Of a DNA stretch of 64,000 nt, positions 11,801-24,325 are shown in pieces. Below the pieces are notes generated by a model. The model did not search any database and was not told the DNA's origin. It saw nothing but the letters and a program-made list of their open reading frames with translations. The position numbers were made by a program, and so were the translations under genes. This DNA is from Rhynchospora pubera (lineage: Eukaryota; Streptophyta; Magnoliopsida; Poales; Cyperaceae): contig CM051459.1 of NCBI GenBank assembly GCA_028095005.1, positions 198,873,902 to 198,937,901 on the forward strand. Direction: 5' to 3'. Each line of letters begins with the position of its first letter. The first letter of the stretch is position 1.

Positions 11801-12851
11801 TTGTGCGTGCATTTCTTATTATCAGAATCTGTATGAAATTCATTAATTTACACGAGTTTGCAGATTTTTTCGAGAATACAATGAATCGTGTACCTAATCT
11901 GCTGCTCTGTGCCTCTTTCAGGTTACAACCAATTTGTTTTCCCATCTTATCTAAGTAATTAATTGCCGAGTGCTAAGCATTGAGCTGTTAATTCCTATTT
12001 CCATATCTTTGGACAACAACCCAACTTGATATTGTTCCGTTTTCTCTTTTTTTAGAGAGTCTTGCTTTGCTCCTTCCTTTTATCCATGAATACCGCAGCT
12101 TATTTGTGATTATTTTTATTATTAATTTTACAGCCATGATGCTAAATACATGGCAGTAGGAGAGATGAGGGAAGCACAGTAAGTGGAGGCCTTACTGTAT
12201 TGTCAATCTATATGCTGTGAGTTCCTTGGAGGTCTGCTGAATTTTTTTAGCTTTAATCCAGTAACTTGACCTCATTATTTTCATTTCTTATTTTTAGTAG
12301 TTCATATTGCTATATGTGCAGTACTGGTTGTCCATTTGTGTTGGGTTGAGTGCTATAATATAGTGAGTGCACGAGGCAAGCCAATTGTGTGATATAAATC
12401 TTAGCCTTTTGACTTAATATTATTTTAAATCATTTTAAAATTCGCATGTTATTTATTTTTTTATAATATGGAAAATATATTTTATGTTTTTTATTATTTG
12501 AGTTCCTTCCCCAACTTTGTTCGCATAGATAGTTGTCCAATTGACAAGACAAGGTCAGACTACAATTTATACATAAATAAAATTGACTACTATCTATACA
12601 TATCGATTTGAGATATTGAGTTTTAGACCTGAAAAAAATTTTAAAATTTTTTCCAATTGAACATTTGAAAAAAAAAAATATATAATATGTATTATGTGGT
12701 CAATTGAACTGCTCATAAAATCATCGAATTTGATATTTGAAATTCATCTTACTTTTATCGTTGTCTCCTCATAAAATTATTTACTATTAATGGCATCAAA
12801 CAAAAAAATAACATGAAAAATAGGTCGCGCAACGCGCGACGCACCCACTAG
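8886..12851 (+). mobile_element. 3' part of a Helitron (5' end not in view)
   Basis: The right end is a textbook Helitron 3' terminus: a GC-rich hairpin (tcgcgcaacgcgcga, 12825-12839), a short tail, CTAG at 12848-12851, and a host T at 12852. The same hairpin occurs at other Helitron ends in this window (18578, 37724, 49744). The left boundary is lost because the gypsy element ends at 8885; the simplest reading is that the gypsy element jumped into this Helitron and its 5' TC end lies left of the window. No Rep/helicase gene is visible, so it is non-autonomous in the visible part. Three short exon-like islands with splice borders (10031-10091, 10239-10270, 12134-12178) may be captured gene pieces; the first two do not join in one frame. 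Confidence 0.7.
12134..12178 (+). other. Exon-like island in Helitron (possible captured exon)
   Basis: A 45-bp stretch is bounded by ttttacag and gtaagt. Its open frame reads HDAKYMAVGEMREA, which looks like real protein. The surroundings are AT-rich and non-coding. I cannot name the source gene. It may be a captured exon, as is common in plant Helitrons. Confidence 0.3.
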
Positions 12852-13638
12852 TAGCTATATTAATTTGACCTATTTTTAACTTAGTTTGGATGTTGCAAGG
12901 TAGCTATTTTCAACTCTATTCTTGAGAATAGTTATTATTTGATATAATTGGGCTACATGGTTTTAAGTAAAAATTCGAATTATTAAAAAAGACAACATTA
13001 ATTGTGTTGCATAAAATCCGATACGTAAGCCAATGATGTAATATTTGACCTAGGTTTTCTTTTATTGTTTAAAGACAAGTAATTATTTGATTTGGAAAGA
13101 AGGGACTGGAAAATAAATTGAACCGGCGATTAACTACAAAAATTAAAATGCATCTGAAACTCTTCGCGAGGACAAAAATTAAGTTAAACTAGCCTGTCCA
13201 TTTGGACCGGAAGGAGGATTGAACTGATCGGTTTTGGACTGGGGTCAGGTTAGTAAGCAGAGTGGCAGACCAAAGTTAATATATGGAGATTGGAGCGGTC
13301 AATTTAAGTATTTAATACCTTGCAACAAGCTTCAGCTAGACTCGTTTTAGAACTTTTTAATCCGAGAAGTCCACAAAAAAATTACCTAATTAATCCTTTT
13401 ATGGTACTTCACATTTTTTTTTTTTGCCGGTTTGTTCTGGATGCTAAGATTGGAAAGTCTACTCTGTTTCTAATAAAAAAAAAAAGAAAGTCTATTTTCA
13501 AGGCAATAGCAAGTTTCCGAGCAAAATAACATATTGCAAAATAGGAAAGTCTATTATGCACATGGAAATATTATTATTATTATTCTTTTGAGAAACCTAC
13601 TTTGTACCCTTTTTTAAAAAAAAATTGACGCAGCCTGC
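12852..13638. other. Flank of F-box copy A; no gene seen
   Basis: AT-rich sequence after the Helitron end. From about 13550 it becomes recognisably similar to the upstream region of F-box copy B (26590-26680): both have a run ending in gagaaa, then a 'tttgtaccctttttt'-like stretch, then gcctgcg. Before 13550 I see no gene, clear repeat or terminal signal. Confidence 0.4.
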
Positions 13639-14925
13639 GCTTCTGTTAGGGTTGTCAATCATTTACCCTATCCGTATCGTATTCGATAAGATGAGTATGG
13701 GTAAGATTTTATTTTCGTTAAGTTGGTAAGGCTATTTAGTATTTATTAATTACCCGTACCGTTAATCTTTATCATAATCAAAAAAATATAATTGTAAGAT
13801 TCAATTAATACGTTAATAACAAACTAAAATCCGAAAGATATATTTGTAAGATTCAATTGGTGTGTTAATAATTAAACTAGGCAATTAAATTATAGGATTT
13901 GATTGAAATAATACTATGTTAAATTGAAAAGATATAATGGTAAGATTCAATTAATATGTTAATTATATTTTTATCATTCACGGGCTACATTAAAAAATAA
14001 TAAACTTTTTCAGAAGATCCTTTCTTATGAGTTGTCATTTGAGGAAATATTCTATAATTAGTAATTAGTTATGTAATTTTTTTTGGCAATTGACATTAGA
14101 AGATATAGTATGATTTTATTATATTTAAAGGATTATTCAATGTTGCACTTTATTAATATAATTAATTATCTGATAATATTTATTTATCTCTATTGTACAA
14201 TATTTTTTCATTGAGTTATTAACATTATTACTCATTTTCTACTGTTATCATACTTTTACCGTTAATTCTTAACGGGTAAGGGTAGTGTAACAACCTAGAA
14301 ATACCAGACCTAGTTTAATTGTGATGGTTATGTAAATTCTTAAAATAATACCAGGAAAAATATAATTTTAAAACTAATAACCTTTAAACCATTAATTTAA
14401 TTATAACACTAAAACTTATTCGAAATCGAAATCTTTTAAATTGTGTAATATCTAAAAATAACTTAAATGATTCTAGCAAAATCAGAGTTAATCGAAATTC
14501 AAATCTAATATTCAAAATAATAAAAAATTTAATAAAACAAATCATTAGTCAACCCATATGAGTTGCAGCATCCTTTGTTATACAGTGGTGGCCATAGAAG
14601 ATCAGAGGGGTAAAAATTTGATAAAAATCAGATTTTCACCGTGGCACCATCTCCATTTTCTCTCTCTTTTTCCTCCCTTTTTCCGCTCCGTCCGATTCTC
14701 CTCTCGTCTCTCTTCTTCTCCGACGAGAGAAATTCTCGAAATTCTTGAAGGGATGGGCTGTGACCAGCCAATTCCATCGCGCCACCCAGTCTCCCTCCTC
14801 TGATTGGCTGGCTTCGTTTGTTCTTATACGATCGAGATGGTCGTGAGTGACGTGGCTTTGAGATACGAGCTCGAAGGATCTCTGCCGTTTGGCTTCTTCC
14901 TCCCCTCTCCTCTCTCCATCAGCCA

Positions 14926-14933
14926 TATATAAA
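14926..14933 (+). promoter_or_regulatory. TATA box of the solo LTR
   Basis: TATATAAA followed by cctcaccctctccttc, a pyrimidine-rich plant start region, about 640 bases into the LTR. The placement fits a U3/R boundary. Confidence 0.55.
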
Positions 14934-16242
14934 CCTCACCCTCTCCTTCATTCTTGGGTTGGCTGGGCGATTAGGGTTCCACCTTGAAAAGAAAGGAGAG
15001 AGAAGAAGGAACAGAGAGGGAGGAAGTAGTTGCCAGAGATCCAAGGTATATCCATTCTTTGTTTTGCGATTGAATTTAATTAAGCTGGATTTCTTGATTT
15101 GTTGGCTGATTTTGGGGGAAACTCAGAAATTGAGTTTATGGTCTGTGCATGGTATTATACTTTGCTTTGGATGCTTTAATTACTCTCTGGTAGACAAATT
15201 TAACCCCTAAGATATTGAATCTGATAATGGAATTTGAGTAAATCTTGGAATTTATGTTTTGTACCCTATTATAAATTTAATTGGATGAAATTGAGTATAA
15301 TCTTGGGTTATTACTCTGGTTGGGCATAAAGGAGACTTGTGTGAGTCTTACGACTAGGTTTTAGGCTTGGTACCAGTCTTTGGTACCACTGTGGTACCTC
15401 TGGTATTTTTCTGGTACGCTGTGCTCGACTCAGGGGCTGATTTGTAAGGAAAAAGGATCTATTTGTAAAATTCTAGGGGCCTGTGTGTAGGAAAAAGGAT
15501 TGGAATGTAAATTACTTTAATTTAGGGGCCCCTGGGAAAAATGTGCTGTGACAGCGGGTCGGATCATGACCCCTTCTTATCGGATCCGTGCGAAACCGTT
15601 ACGGCTGGCTCAGGTCAACTGGGTCAGGTTGACCTGGCTCAGTCCATTCGATGTTGGGCCGAGACCTTTTTGGGCCGAGACTTTCTGGGCCGAAAAGAAA
15701 AAAAAGAATTGGGCTGGGCTCAAAATTTCGAATGTGGGCTGAAATTTCAGAAAATTCAAAATGATAATTATAAAACTTAATCCTTGATTAAGTTAAATTA
15801 AATGTGGGCTTAATACTTAATTAGTTAAAGGAGAGGCCATTAGAAATAATTGGGTATTCCTTTAATTAAGCGGGATTCGATTTTTCGGGAGATGATGAGA
15901 ATAGTCTGAGTGAGTCAAGAGCAGATACAATGACAACTAAATCACCGACTTTCTGATCCCAAACAAATAATCAAAATTTCAGTTTTTAAATCGTGTTTCT
16001 ATTTTATATTTTCTATTTTTACTTCTCTATTTTTACTTTTCTATTTATAAACAATTAATAACATATCTATATAATTAAATAATAACTATAATTCTAACAT
16101 TAAACATTTTAAATTTTATACTAAAAAAAGACCATTAACAAATAATTAAAATGATTATGATAGTAATAATAGTAATAATACCAATAGTAACAATAATATT
16201 AACTTAAAATTTGTAATAAACCATAATTTAATTAAATATTAA

Positions 16243-16286
<44 letters not shown>

Positions 16287-17279
16287 CAATAAAATTTCTG
16301 ATAACACAAGCAATTACTATAAGGTAATAAGAAATGTCGATCTAATAAAGTAAGCCAAACTTGTGAACCTAGGAATTAGAAAGGGAAACCAAACAATTTT
16401 AATAACTTTTCAACCAAATTACAGGAGACTTGACGGACCCGAGTTTTGACCCAACCGCAGGTGCGAATACGTGGATTTTTATAGAAATCTTAATCCTGGT
16501 AAAGTATTTTTGTGCATGGCATGTTGACAATCCGTTTTGAATGCAATAAATCGATTGTCATAGGAACAATATTACAACTCATATTGAATATAGATATATG
16601 CCATTTCGCAAAGTTGCTCAGCATATCAGGCAAGTTCGTACATTCCTTTGTTATCAATTGAGCTAGTATAGCTTAATTATTCTTGCCTGTAAGATGAAAG
16701 GTTGTGAAATATAGAAGATCGCTGGAATTTGAATATGATGTGAAATCAAAGCCACTCTCCGGAGTCGGTTGGCCTCCGGCTTCGGCTTGTTCGATAGCGC
16801 TATACGGATTTGAAATTTCCTTCTGCCTGCCCAGGGTTAGAGATACGTCTCTTCTGCCTGCCCTAGGGTTAGGGAAAGGTCTCCTTCTGCCTGCCCAACC
16901 GGTTGGGTTAGGGGATCTGAGTGAGTCTGAGATATGATGAGATGTGATGTGATATGATTTGATTATTGATCTTCTGTGACTTACCATTTGTTTATTATTG
17001 TAAATTATTTTGCAGCATGGTTCTGATCGGACCCTTTTTGTTTCGTTGTTCGGTATGCAGCTGACTACGGACTTGCATTACTTTTGATTCCATCATCTCA
17101 TATTTATTTTAGTTTATTTATTTAATTATTATTCTTTTATTGTTAATTACTTATTAGAAGAGTATTAGTTATGGATTAAGATTCCAACTAGGAATCCACG
17201 TCTGGAAACTAAAACTCGTACTGAGAATTTATTTCTCACTCACGTTTGTTTTTGCATGTTCCTCGATAGTTGGGGATTC

Positions 17280-17552
17280 CAGGCGACGCACCATCCAGTT
17301 AGGTCACAGCCACTAGCGGTTTTTGATGGCTCCCATGTACATATTCGTTTCTTTGTACCCCACCTCTAGGCTACTATAGGTTATCATGTTTCTCTTGCCC
17401 CTACTGGTATGTATGTTTATTTCGAGTACCCTGATCCACCTGTTGCTCCAGCCCCACCTATGCCCCCAGCACCTCCACCTACTCCCGAGCCAGTTGCACC
17501 CAGTCCCGTTATCCATATAGACAGTGATTATGAGGATGACCCCTACGTTTTC
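17280..17552 (+). pseudogene. Decayed proline-rich reading frame inside the solo LTR
   Basis: One frame reads through a stretch with FDGSHVHIRFFVPHL, an in-frame TAG, then YHVSLAPTGMYVYFEYP. It continues as a Pro/Ala/Val-rich run and an acidic tail DSDYEDDPYVF before TGA at 17550-17552. The composition is protein-like and not simple repeat. I do not recognise the protein; it may be an element gene extending into the LTR, or captured host sequence. Confidence 0.35.
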
Positions 17553-17873
17553 TGAGTTATGATGTAGTGAGGTTTTGTGTTTGTGAGAAACTGAAATCAA
17601 CTTTTGATTACACCAGTACTAGTTCTTGTTTATATTGTGTGAACTAGACTGTGTGGTTGTTTATAGATTCCAGTTTCCTGGGAAAAACAGTAGTCACATT
17701 TTGAGGAGTATGTATGGATACTATCAACAGTGCTTGTTATGTTATGGACACTATACTTGCCATGTTGATATTTCTTTCTTTCTTCTTTTATTTATTTTTG
17801 CTTAAGTTAGGGCAAGATAATATTTATATTATATTATCGGTTGCGAATGAATTTAACCTCGAAAATCAAAAAG

Positions 17874-17876
<3 letters not shown>

Positions 17877-17921
<45 letters not shown>
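17877..17921. repeat. (AT)n microsatellite
   Basis: An uninterrupted run of about 22 AT dinucleotides inside the solo LTR. Confidence 0.95.
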
Positions 17922-17924
<3 letters not shown>

Positions 17925-18577
17925 CGCTATGTATAAATACACGTGCGAAACGTCAATAGATATTTTAATAAGTTAAGCCTTGCGAGAATACATTAATTTG
18001 TATTTTCGTGGCGGGAAAACTGCCCCACCCTAATGCGGGCTGTGACAGGTAGGGTACGGATAAAGTCAAATTTTAACGAATAAGGATAGGATATGGATAA
18101 AGAAAATTTTAATGGGTATGGATATGAAAGATATCTCTACCCATTGACACCCCAGCTTCTAATGGAATCGGCAATAAAAGTCTTCCTCTTTCTTCAAAAA
18201 TTTCAATACTAAACAAAAACCTTCCTCTCTCTCCAATTATAATCGAGCGAATCCGAAATATAGCCAACTATAGTGCCGTCAATAAGGTTTACAGGATGGA
18301 TTCTCCCCCATAAATTCAGGTCTGCACCTGCACATCCTCTTAGGTAAAGCATGCTGCATGCATGTCTCTTACTTAATCATCTCTCTCACACAATTTTTTC
18401 TTTTCCCTTTTGAAACCACCGAGGTATATTCTCTCACAGTTTTGTCTTGAAAACTCCTTTTTTTTTGTTTTTAATCGTTTTAAGAAATGTGATTCATTAG
18501 TCGTGCTCTGTTAATCGTGTGTGATCATAATAAATCTTTTTGAAGCAATATTAGGGAGAACAAAATTTGAAATACTA

Positions 18578-21500
18578 CTAGCGGGTCTCGCACGTTGCGC
18601 GATCTATTTTGCATTTTTTATATTTTTTTTACATTGTATCGATTCGAGAAATCATATCAATTAGTTGTGTTACGTGATATTTTTTAGCATTTACAATCTC
18701 TTAAGCATGCACTTCAATTTGAAACAGAATATAATAATTAATTTTTTTGCAAGATAGTATGTGTACGTTATTTGAAAGCCTGTCATAATACGTATGACAT
18801 TTTAATTTTCATTGATTATGCATGATCTATATTTTTTTTTCAAATTTTCCTTACGAAGGCACATAAAGAAATACAATTACAAAATTTTTCTTAATCGGTG
18901 TTATTAAATTTTTTATAAGCTTTTAAAGGATACACGTAAATTTTGAAAAAACAAAATAGGATGGGATTGAAACAATTTAAAAACTAAATAAAGTATTTCT
19001 AATGACATAAATAAGATAACATGATTAAAACAGTACTATCAAAATTTAAAATCTCAAACAGGAAATTTATATTTTTATTTTTATCGAACAATAATTATTT
19101 GTGCACAATATTTATATCAACATATAAGCACTAATAACCAAATATATTATACTTAAAAATAATTGATATAATAAGATTCCCTGAAAATGTTGGTACCCAA
19201 ATAATATACTAAACAGATAGAAAAATTAGCTGAAACTTAATCATTTGTAAGAATTAAATAATATTCATTTAGCATTAATTATAATTAGAATATCTTATTT
19301 TTTTTATCTGCGCCAAAAATCCAAGACTTAATTTTTAATCAAAACTATATAATTATGGGAAAATTTTTATAAAAGGCAAAAAATACCCCTAACAATTAAA
19401 AAAACTGTACCCTCTGAAATTTTAAAAAGAGCACAGCTACAACGGCAATAGTATTGCCGCTATAGTCCAGCCTTATAGCGGTAATATAATTGCCGCTATA
19501 GTCTTTTTTTTTTTTTGCACATCTGACAGACTTTTTTTGTTTTTTGTGTTCGTGCAGTTTTTGATGTACCAGTGCCGCTGTAACTCTGTTGCATTAACTT
19601 GTAACTCATCTGACAGACTTTTTGTTTTTTGTATTTCCGTATAACTCTATTTTTTTTTTGGTACGTCTGACAGATTTTTTTGTTTTTTGTGTTTGCGCAG
19701 GTTTTTTTTTCTTTTGTCCGCTCCTTTTTCATTATTTTTGTTTTACATTTTTTTTGTTTTGTTTTACAAATAATGCTTGATATTTTTATATTGCAATTTT
19801 AAATTAATTTTGTAAATTAATGTTCATGGTTTAGTTACATCTATATAGGGTTTTCCAAAATGACACGATACGATCGTGTAGGCACGACACGACACGAGTA
19901 CGGAATTAGCACGACACAATCGTGTTATCCTATCGTGTCATAATCGTGTCGTGTTGGCAATTTTGAAAAATTAATACGATTTGACACAACATGACTAACA
20001 CGCAACACGACACGATCACGAAACAACACGACACGATAACACGAATTTAATTTTCTAAAAAAATATTTAATTTAATTTTATATTAAAATTTAAATTATAA
20101 GTGTATTTTTTTGAAAGTTTATTTATTTTATTAAATATTTTATTTTTTAATCCGTTCAAACAATAAAAATAAAGAAATGAGTTAGCAAAAAAATATAATC
20201 ATCAATTAATCTTTTAACAAAAATATTCCGATAATTTTGTACTGATATGTATACACGAATAAAAAAGTAGTTCGTGTCAACACGACACGACACGAGACTC
20301 TAGCACGATCCAATTGTGTGTGTCGTGTCGTGTTGACACGAACTACTTTTTTAATCGTGCGTGTCGTGCTGAATGGCGAGAAGTGTCAATACAACACGTA
20401 TTCTGATACAATCATGTCGTGTCGTGTTGACACGTTGTGTTAGTCGTGTCAAATCGTGTCAGAAACTTTTCTTTATTTTTTATAATAATTTATTAAAAAA
20501 TGTTAAAATATTAAAATGGAGGAAAAAAAATACAGTTGCGGTTGATTTCACTATTCTAAAAATTCAATATATATATCAGTATAAAATTATCAGATATATT
20601 TTTGTTAAAAGATTAATTGTTGATTATTTTTTTTGATAACTCATTTCTTTATTATTTGAACGGATTAAAAAATTAAATATTTTAAAAAGATAAATAGACT
20701 TTAAAAAAAAAGTACGGTTATAATTTAAATTTTAATATAAAATTACATTAAATAATTTTGTAGGAAAATAATTTAAAAGAAGAAGTGTGTTTATGATGCT
20801 ATTTTTGGTAATGTTAAAAATTAAATTCGTGTTATCGTGTCATATTCGTGTCGTGTTAGTTCGTGTTCATGTCGTGTTGCGTGTTAGTCGTGTCGTGTCA
20901 AATCGTGTTAATTTTTTAAGATTGCTAACACGACACGATTATGACACGACACGATAATACGATTGTGTCGTGCTAATTTCGTACTCGTGTCGTGTCGTAT
21001 CGTGTCATTTTGAAGAACCCTACATGGATGTAATTAAGCCATGAACATTAATTTATAAAATTAATTTAAAATTACAATATAAAAATATCAAGCATTATTT
21101 ACGCTTGACGTAAAACAAAAAAAAATTAAAAACAAAAAAGATGGAAAAGGTGCGACAAAAAAAAACAGAAAAAAACAAAACACAAAAAGACCTGCACAAA
21201 TTTAATGTAACGTACTAATAATGATTACAATCCTAAAAGTTGCGCCAAAAAAAAAAATCAGAGGTGTCAGCCTGAAAAAGAGAAAAACCTATAGCGGCAA
21301 TAGCAATGCCGCTATAGCTTCCTATAGCGGCAATAGCATTATCGCTATAGGGCTAAGCTATAACGGCAATGCTATTACCGCTATAGCTGTGCTCTTTTTA
21401 AAATTTCTGAGGGTGTCTTGTCTTTCTTAAAATTGTTAGGAGCATTTTTATCATTGAGCAGCAGCAAAAAAATGTGACAGGAAAATTCAGCCAATACATT

Positions 21501-21811
21501 ATACACATCTCCAAACCGTGTGGGGCCATGTGCCCATGTGCTAATATTATTTCTAAATTGTAACCGTCAGATGAATCAAAATAAAACATCAATGGATGGA
21601 TGAATGATCACGTGGCAACAGAAGAGAAGCCGACGGTTGAGCGGAGAGAGTGTGCACGTGGGAATCAGATCCGCACCTGATAAATGGCAATGAGACCCAC
21701 CTGTCTGCCACACTATTCTACAACAGTGCTTATGAATAATGTTCCACAACAATGCTTATGAATAATGTTCGGATCGGATCTAATTATCCTGGATTAATAT
21801 ATGTATATTGA
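18578..21811 (-). mobile_element. Helitron A (complete, non-autonomous)
   Basis: Read on the minus strand it begins TC at 21811-21810 and ends with the hairpin tcgcgcaacgtgcga and CTAG (18581-18578), 3234 bp. The flanking bases are A and T, the expected Helitron target. Its 5' end resembles that of Helitron C1 (both carry a 'ggatc..gatctaat' block, then an AT-rich terminus), and the 3' ends differ by only a few bases, so the two belong to one family. F-box copies B (near 27213) and C (near 41853) lack the insertion and read straight through. Most of the body is a giant inverted repeat. No Rep/helicase gene. Confidence 0.85.
19376..21446. repeat. 2-kb long inverted repeat (foldback element) inside Helitron A
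   Basis: The left arm (about 19376-20260) is matched on the opposite strand by the right arm (about 20565-21446), with a spacer of roughly 300 bp. The outer parts carry repeats of the palindrome-forming motif tatagcggcaatag/attgccgctata. The inner parts are packed with cgtgtcgtgt/acacgacacg. The outer ends resemble aaaaatrcycctaacaatt; I could not fix a target-site duplication. It may be a long-TIR Mutator-like or foldback element, or two nested ones. A transcript would fold into a near-perfect hairpin about 0.9 kb long. Confidence 0.8.
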
Positions 21812-22319
21812 TTGATATCAAGTGGAATTACTTAAAATCTCTTGACAATCTTCTGTTCTTATTTTAATTAATTAATTAATTTATTTATTTATTTTGGCAC
21901 GGTTCCGGGAACAATAAGGAGAAACTATTTTAAATACAGAATTTTAGAAGAATGTTAAATATAGCATTTTACCATAAGTTTTTTTCTTATCTTAAACCTT
22001 CTAGCTAGAACCCGTATAGTTGAATACAGCATTTTAGAAGAATGTTTTGAACATGTGGGATTTCTGAGCCTGTTATGCATCCTTATCCATGTGCATAAAG
22101 GCAGTTGTGAGTTGTTCAGTCTAAGTCACACCGGCGTCTCACGATTTTCCATGATCTTGTCCAGGTTGTGACTGAAATATTGCGAGTAAAAGAGAGAAGA
22201 TCAAATGACTAGAGGAAGAAAATTAATTATGAGTCAAAACACTGGCCTTTCTAGAAAATTTTGCATCCACTATCTGCTACTACGTAAACCTCACATATTG
22301 CATGATAAGATATGAGAAA

Positions 22320-22599
22320 GTTTAATATGCACTATAATATAGGTTTTTTTATATACCGCGATTTTTTTCGAGAGTATTTTTGTAAATTGACAAATTTTAT
22401 TTAACTAATCTAATATACACATTGAAATCTCATAGCAAACCAAATTTTATTAATTTTGAAATTTTATTACTATTTATTTCGAATTTTTTAAAACTTATTA
22501 TTTTTGAAATGTTGTAAATAATAGTTTGTTTCCAATAAGCATGTTTAAAAAAATTCAAACAAAATAGTAATATAGTAATAAAATCTAAAAAATTGCAAA
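22320..22599. other. AT-rich spacer
   Basis: No gene or recognisable element; similarity to the F-box copies ends near 22310. Confidence 0.4.
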
Positions 22600-22604
22600 A
22601 TTTG

Positions 22605-24320
22605 TGTTGGAGTTATATCCTAGAAGTCAATAATTTAATGACTTAAATATTAGTTTATGTTATGAATGATATTTTATCATCTGTTCCTAGATTTATTATT
22701 GACAGATTATTCAGGTTGAGGATCTGAATTGTAGATCTCTGTGAATCGTTCTTTAGAATGACAATAATAAATCTAAACTGTCCATAATCTTGATAATTAA
22801 CAAGGAACATTAATTATCATATAAGATTAGTATGCAAGTTAAGTGATGATTAAGTTCTACAGATCATAGGTAAAGAGTTACCAGCTTAATTGCATATGTG
22901 CATGTTATAGAACATAGCACAGAACTGACCCAACGAAATAAATATTTGGATTGTGTTATGTGTCATTATTTATTTCGTTATGATTTTGGTTCTAAGTTTG
23001 AGATGTTTATCTTTTCCAAATGAGGATAGGTTCAATAAATATTGTCTATCGCTGATTCCTGATAAGGGCTGCTATACGGACTTTATTTATGTTCTCTTGA
23101 ATTGTGCGAGGAAAAGCTAATCATCAAGAAAACCGTATGTCCCTCATTAATTCACTTAGTGAGTGACGATATCTGTTCGGACCCCTTGATGGAGTTGGAT
23201 CGTATGCGCAGAACTAAGCGATCAATTCTAGATCAAGAAACGTATAATCTGCAAGAATGACACATTCCTATCTTGGATTATACGATGATATCGTGTGACA
23301 TAAGAATCAAAATAGAGAAATACTTTTATTCTCTCATATAGGATTTAAAATACTATAGCAGTACACTATTTATGCTAATTGGGAATCATAACGTGTTACT
23401 AGATACCGCTTATGATTATTGGAATTAAATAACGATTTAATTCCATGTCCAACATAGCATAAATCCTCAAAGGGTGACACATAATAAGGTGTTTAACCAT
23501 ACGTGCATTAATTATTTATTTGCAACAGTGTGATAAGTTGACTAATTAATTATGTACCGTCATGAACCGTAATAATTAATTAAGTCAAATGGATAATATT
23601 GAAATAATTTAATGCATTGACTAATTCCATATTAATTATTAATAAGTTAATAATTAATTATAATCAACACATTTATTTATTTGAGCTAATTGGGCTTTTA
23701 ATTCATTAGTTATTTAAATGTCCAATTTGAGGTGCAAATATAATGATTGGTTAATGGGCTAAACCAACAACTAGTTGTAGGCTCAAGGCCCATTAATGGG
23801 GGCGGCTAAGGAGGGGCATAATTGTCCATTGAAAGGTTGGTAGAGCTCTAGGTCATGAGGGCTATAAATAGAGGTGCTCCTTGGGAGAAAATCCTAGCCT
23901 CCATACCAACTTTTTCTCTCCACCTTCCTTGGCCGAAAATTCAAAGAAGAGAAGAAAAATTTCAGAATTTTCTATCTTCTTCCTCCCATCTATTCCACCT
24001 CTAGCCATGTGTTGAGCAAATTTTCCACATAAATTAATTAGGAGAATTGATTAGAAGAAGGGAAAGCTTAGGAATTAGTCTTGTTCTCCAAATTACTAGC
24101 ATAATTTGTTGAGAACTTGGTTAATACCTTAGTGGACTCGAGGCGGCGGCTATCAACCTTGGTGGAGCCTCTTGATTACAATATCAAGAGAGGTATACTT
24201 TTTCCTACCTTTCTCTTGTGTCGAATTGAGTTTTTGCACTAGATCTACTTTGCTCTTTGTTTAATTGGATTAATTAAGTGTAATTAATCACAAAAATTAA
24301 AATTGAGCGATTTCCTAACA
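22605..24320 (+). mobile_element. Copia-type solo LTR (Angela/Tork-like)
   Basis: It starts TGTTGGAGTTATATCC and ends TTTCCTAACA, with a perfect 5-bp duplication atttg at 22600-22604 and 24321-24325. Length is 1716 bp. A TATA box (TATAAATA, 23863-23870) is followed by a pyrimidine-rich leader. The start resembles known Angela-type LTRs, which is family knowledge rather than a search result. There is no internal region or second LTR, so this is a solo LTR. Confidence 0.85.
23863..23870 (+). promoter_or_regulatory. TATA box of the copia solo LTR
   Basis: TATAAATA in the context gggctataaatagagg, followed about 30 bases later by a pyrimidine-rich leader. Typical U3 promoter of a copia LTR. Confidence 0.6.
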
Positions 24321-24325
24321 ATTTG

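Larger units (their letters stand above)
14286..18047 (+). mobile_element. Solo LTR, 3.76 kb, inside the hAT element
   Basis: It starts TGTAACAACC and ends GGGCTGTGACA, with a perfect 5-bp duplication ggtag on both sides (14281-14285 and 18048-18052). No pol, gag or second LTR is present, so it is a solo LTR left by recombination. The terminal sequences and great length fit the Tekay/Del group of gypsy elements (an inference from family knowledge). A TATA box (TATATAAA, 14926-14933) precedes a purine-rich leader. A decayed proline-rich frame is visible at about 17280-17552. Contains an (AAT)n run near 16240-16285 and an (AT)22 run at 17877-17921. Confidence 0.85.
13647..18154. mobile_element. 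hAT-type element, interrupted by a solo LTR
   Basis: The left end is TAGGGTTGTCA and the right end TGACACCCCA, a hAT-like terminal inverted repeat pair. Flanking 8-bp duplications are gcttctgt (13639-13646) and gcttctaa (18155-18162), 6 of 8 matching. Without the nested LTR and its duplication the element is about 741 bp, with subterminal repeats around 'gggtatgg/gggtaag' and no transposase. It sits in the promoter region of F-box copy A: the sequence on the left resumes on the right when compared with copy B. Confidence 0.75.
13550..22310 (+). pseudogene. F-box locus copy A (broken, interrupted by insertions)
   Basis: Three blocks align with copies B and C: upstream region (about 13550-13646), 5' UTR plus exon 1 and early intron (18155-18577), and later intron (21812 to about 22310). 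Exon 1 starts with ATG at 18296 but reaches TAA after five codons. The 3' part of exon 1 and the donor (cctcttag/gtaaag) are still present. The block after 21812 shares sequence with copy C that copy B lacks, so A and C are not simple derivatives of B. No second exon is found before unrelated DNA begins, so this copy cannot make the protein. Insertions: a hAT element with a nested solo LTR (13647-18154) and a Helitron (18578-21811). Confidence 0.75.
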
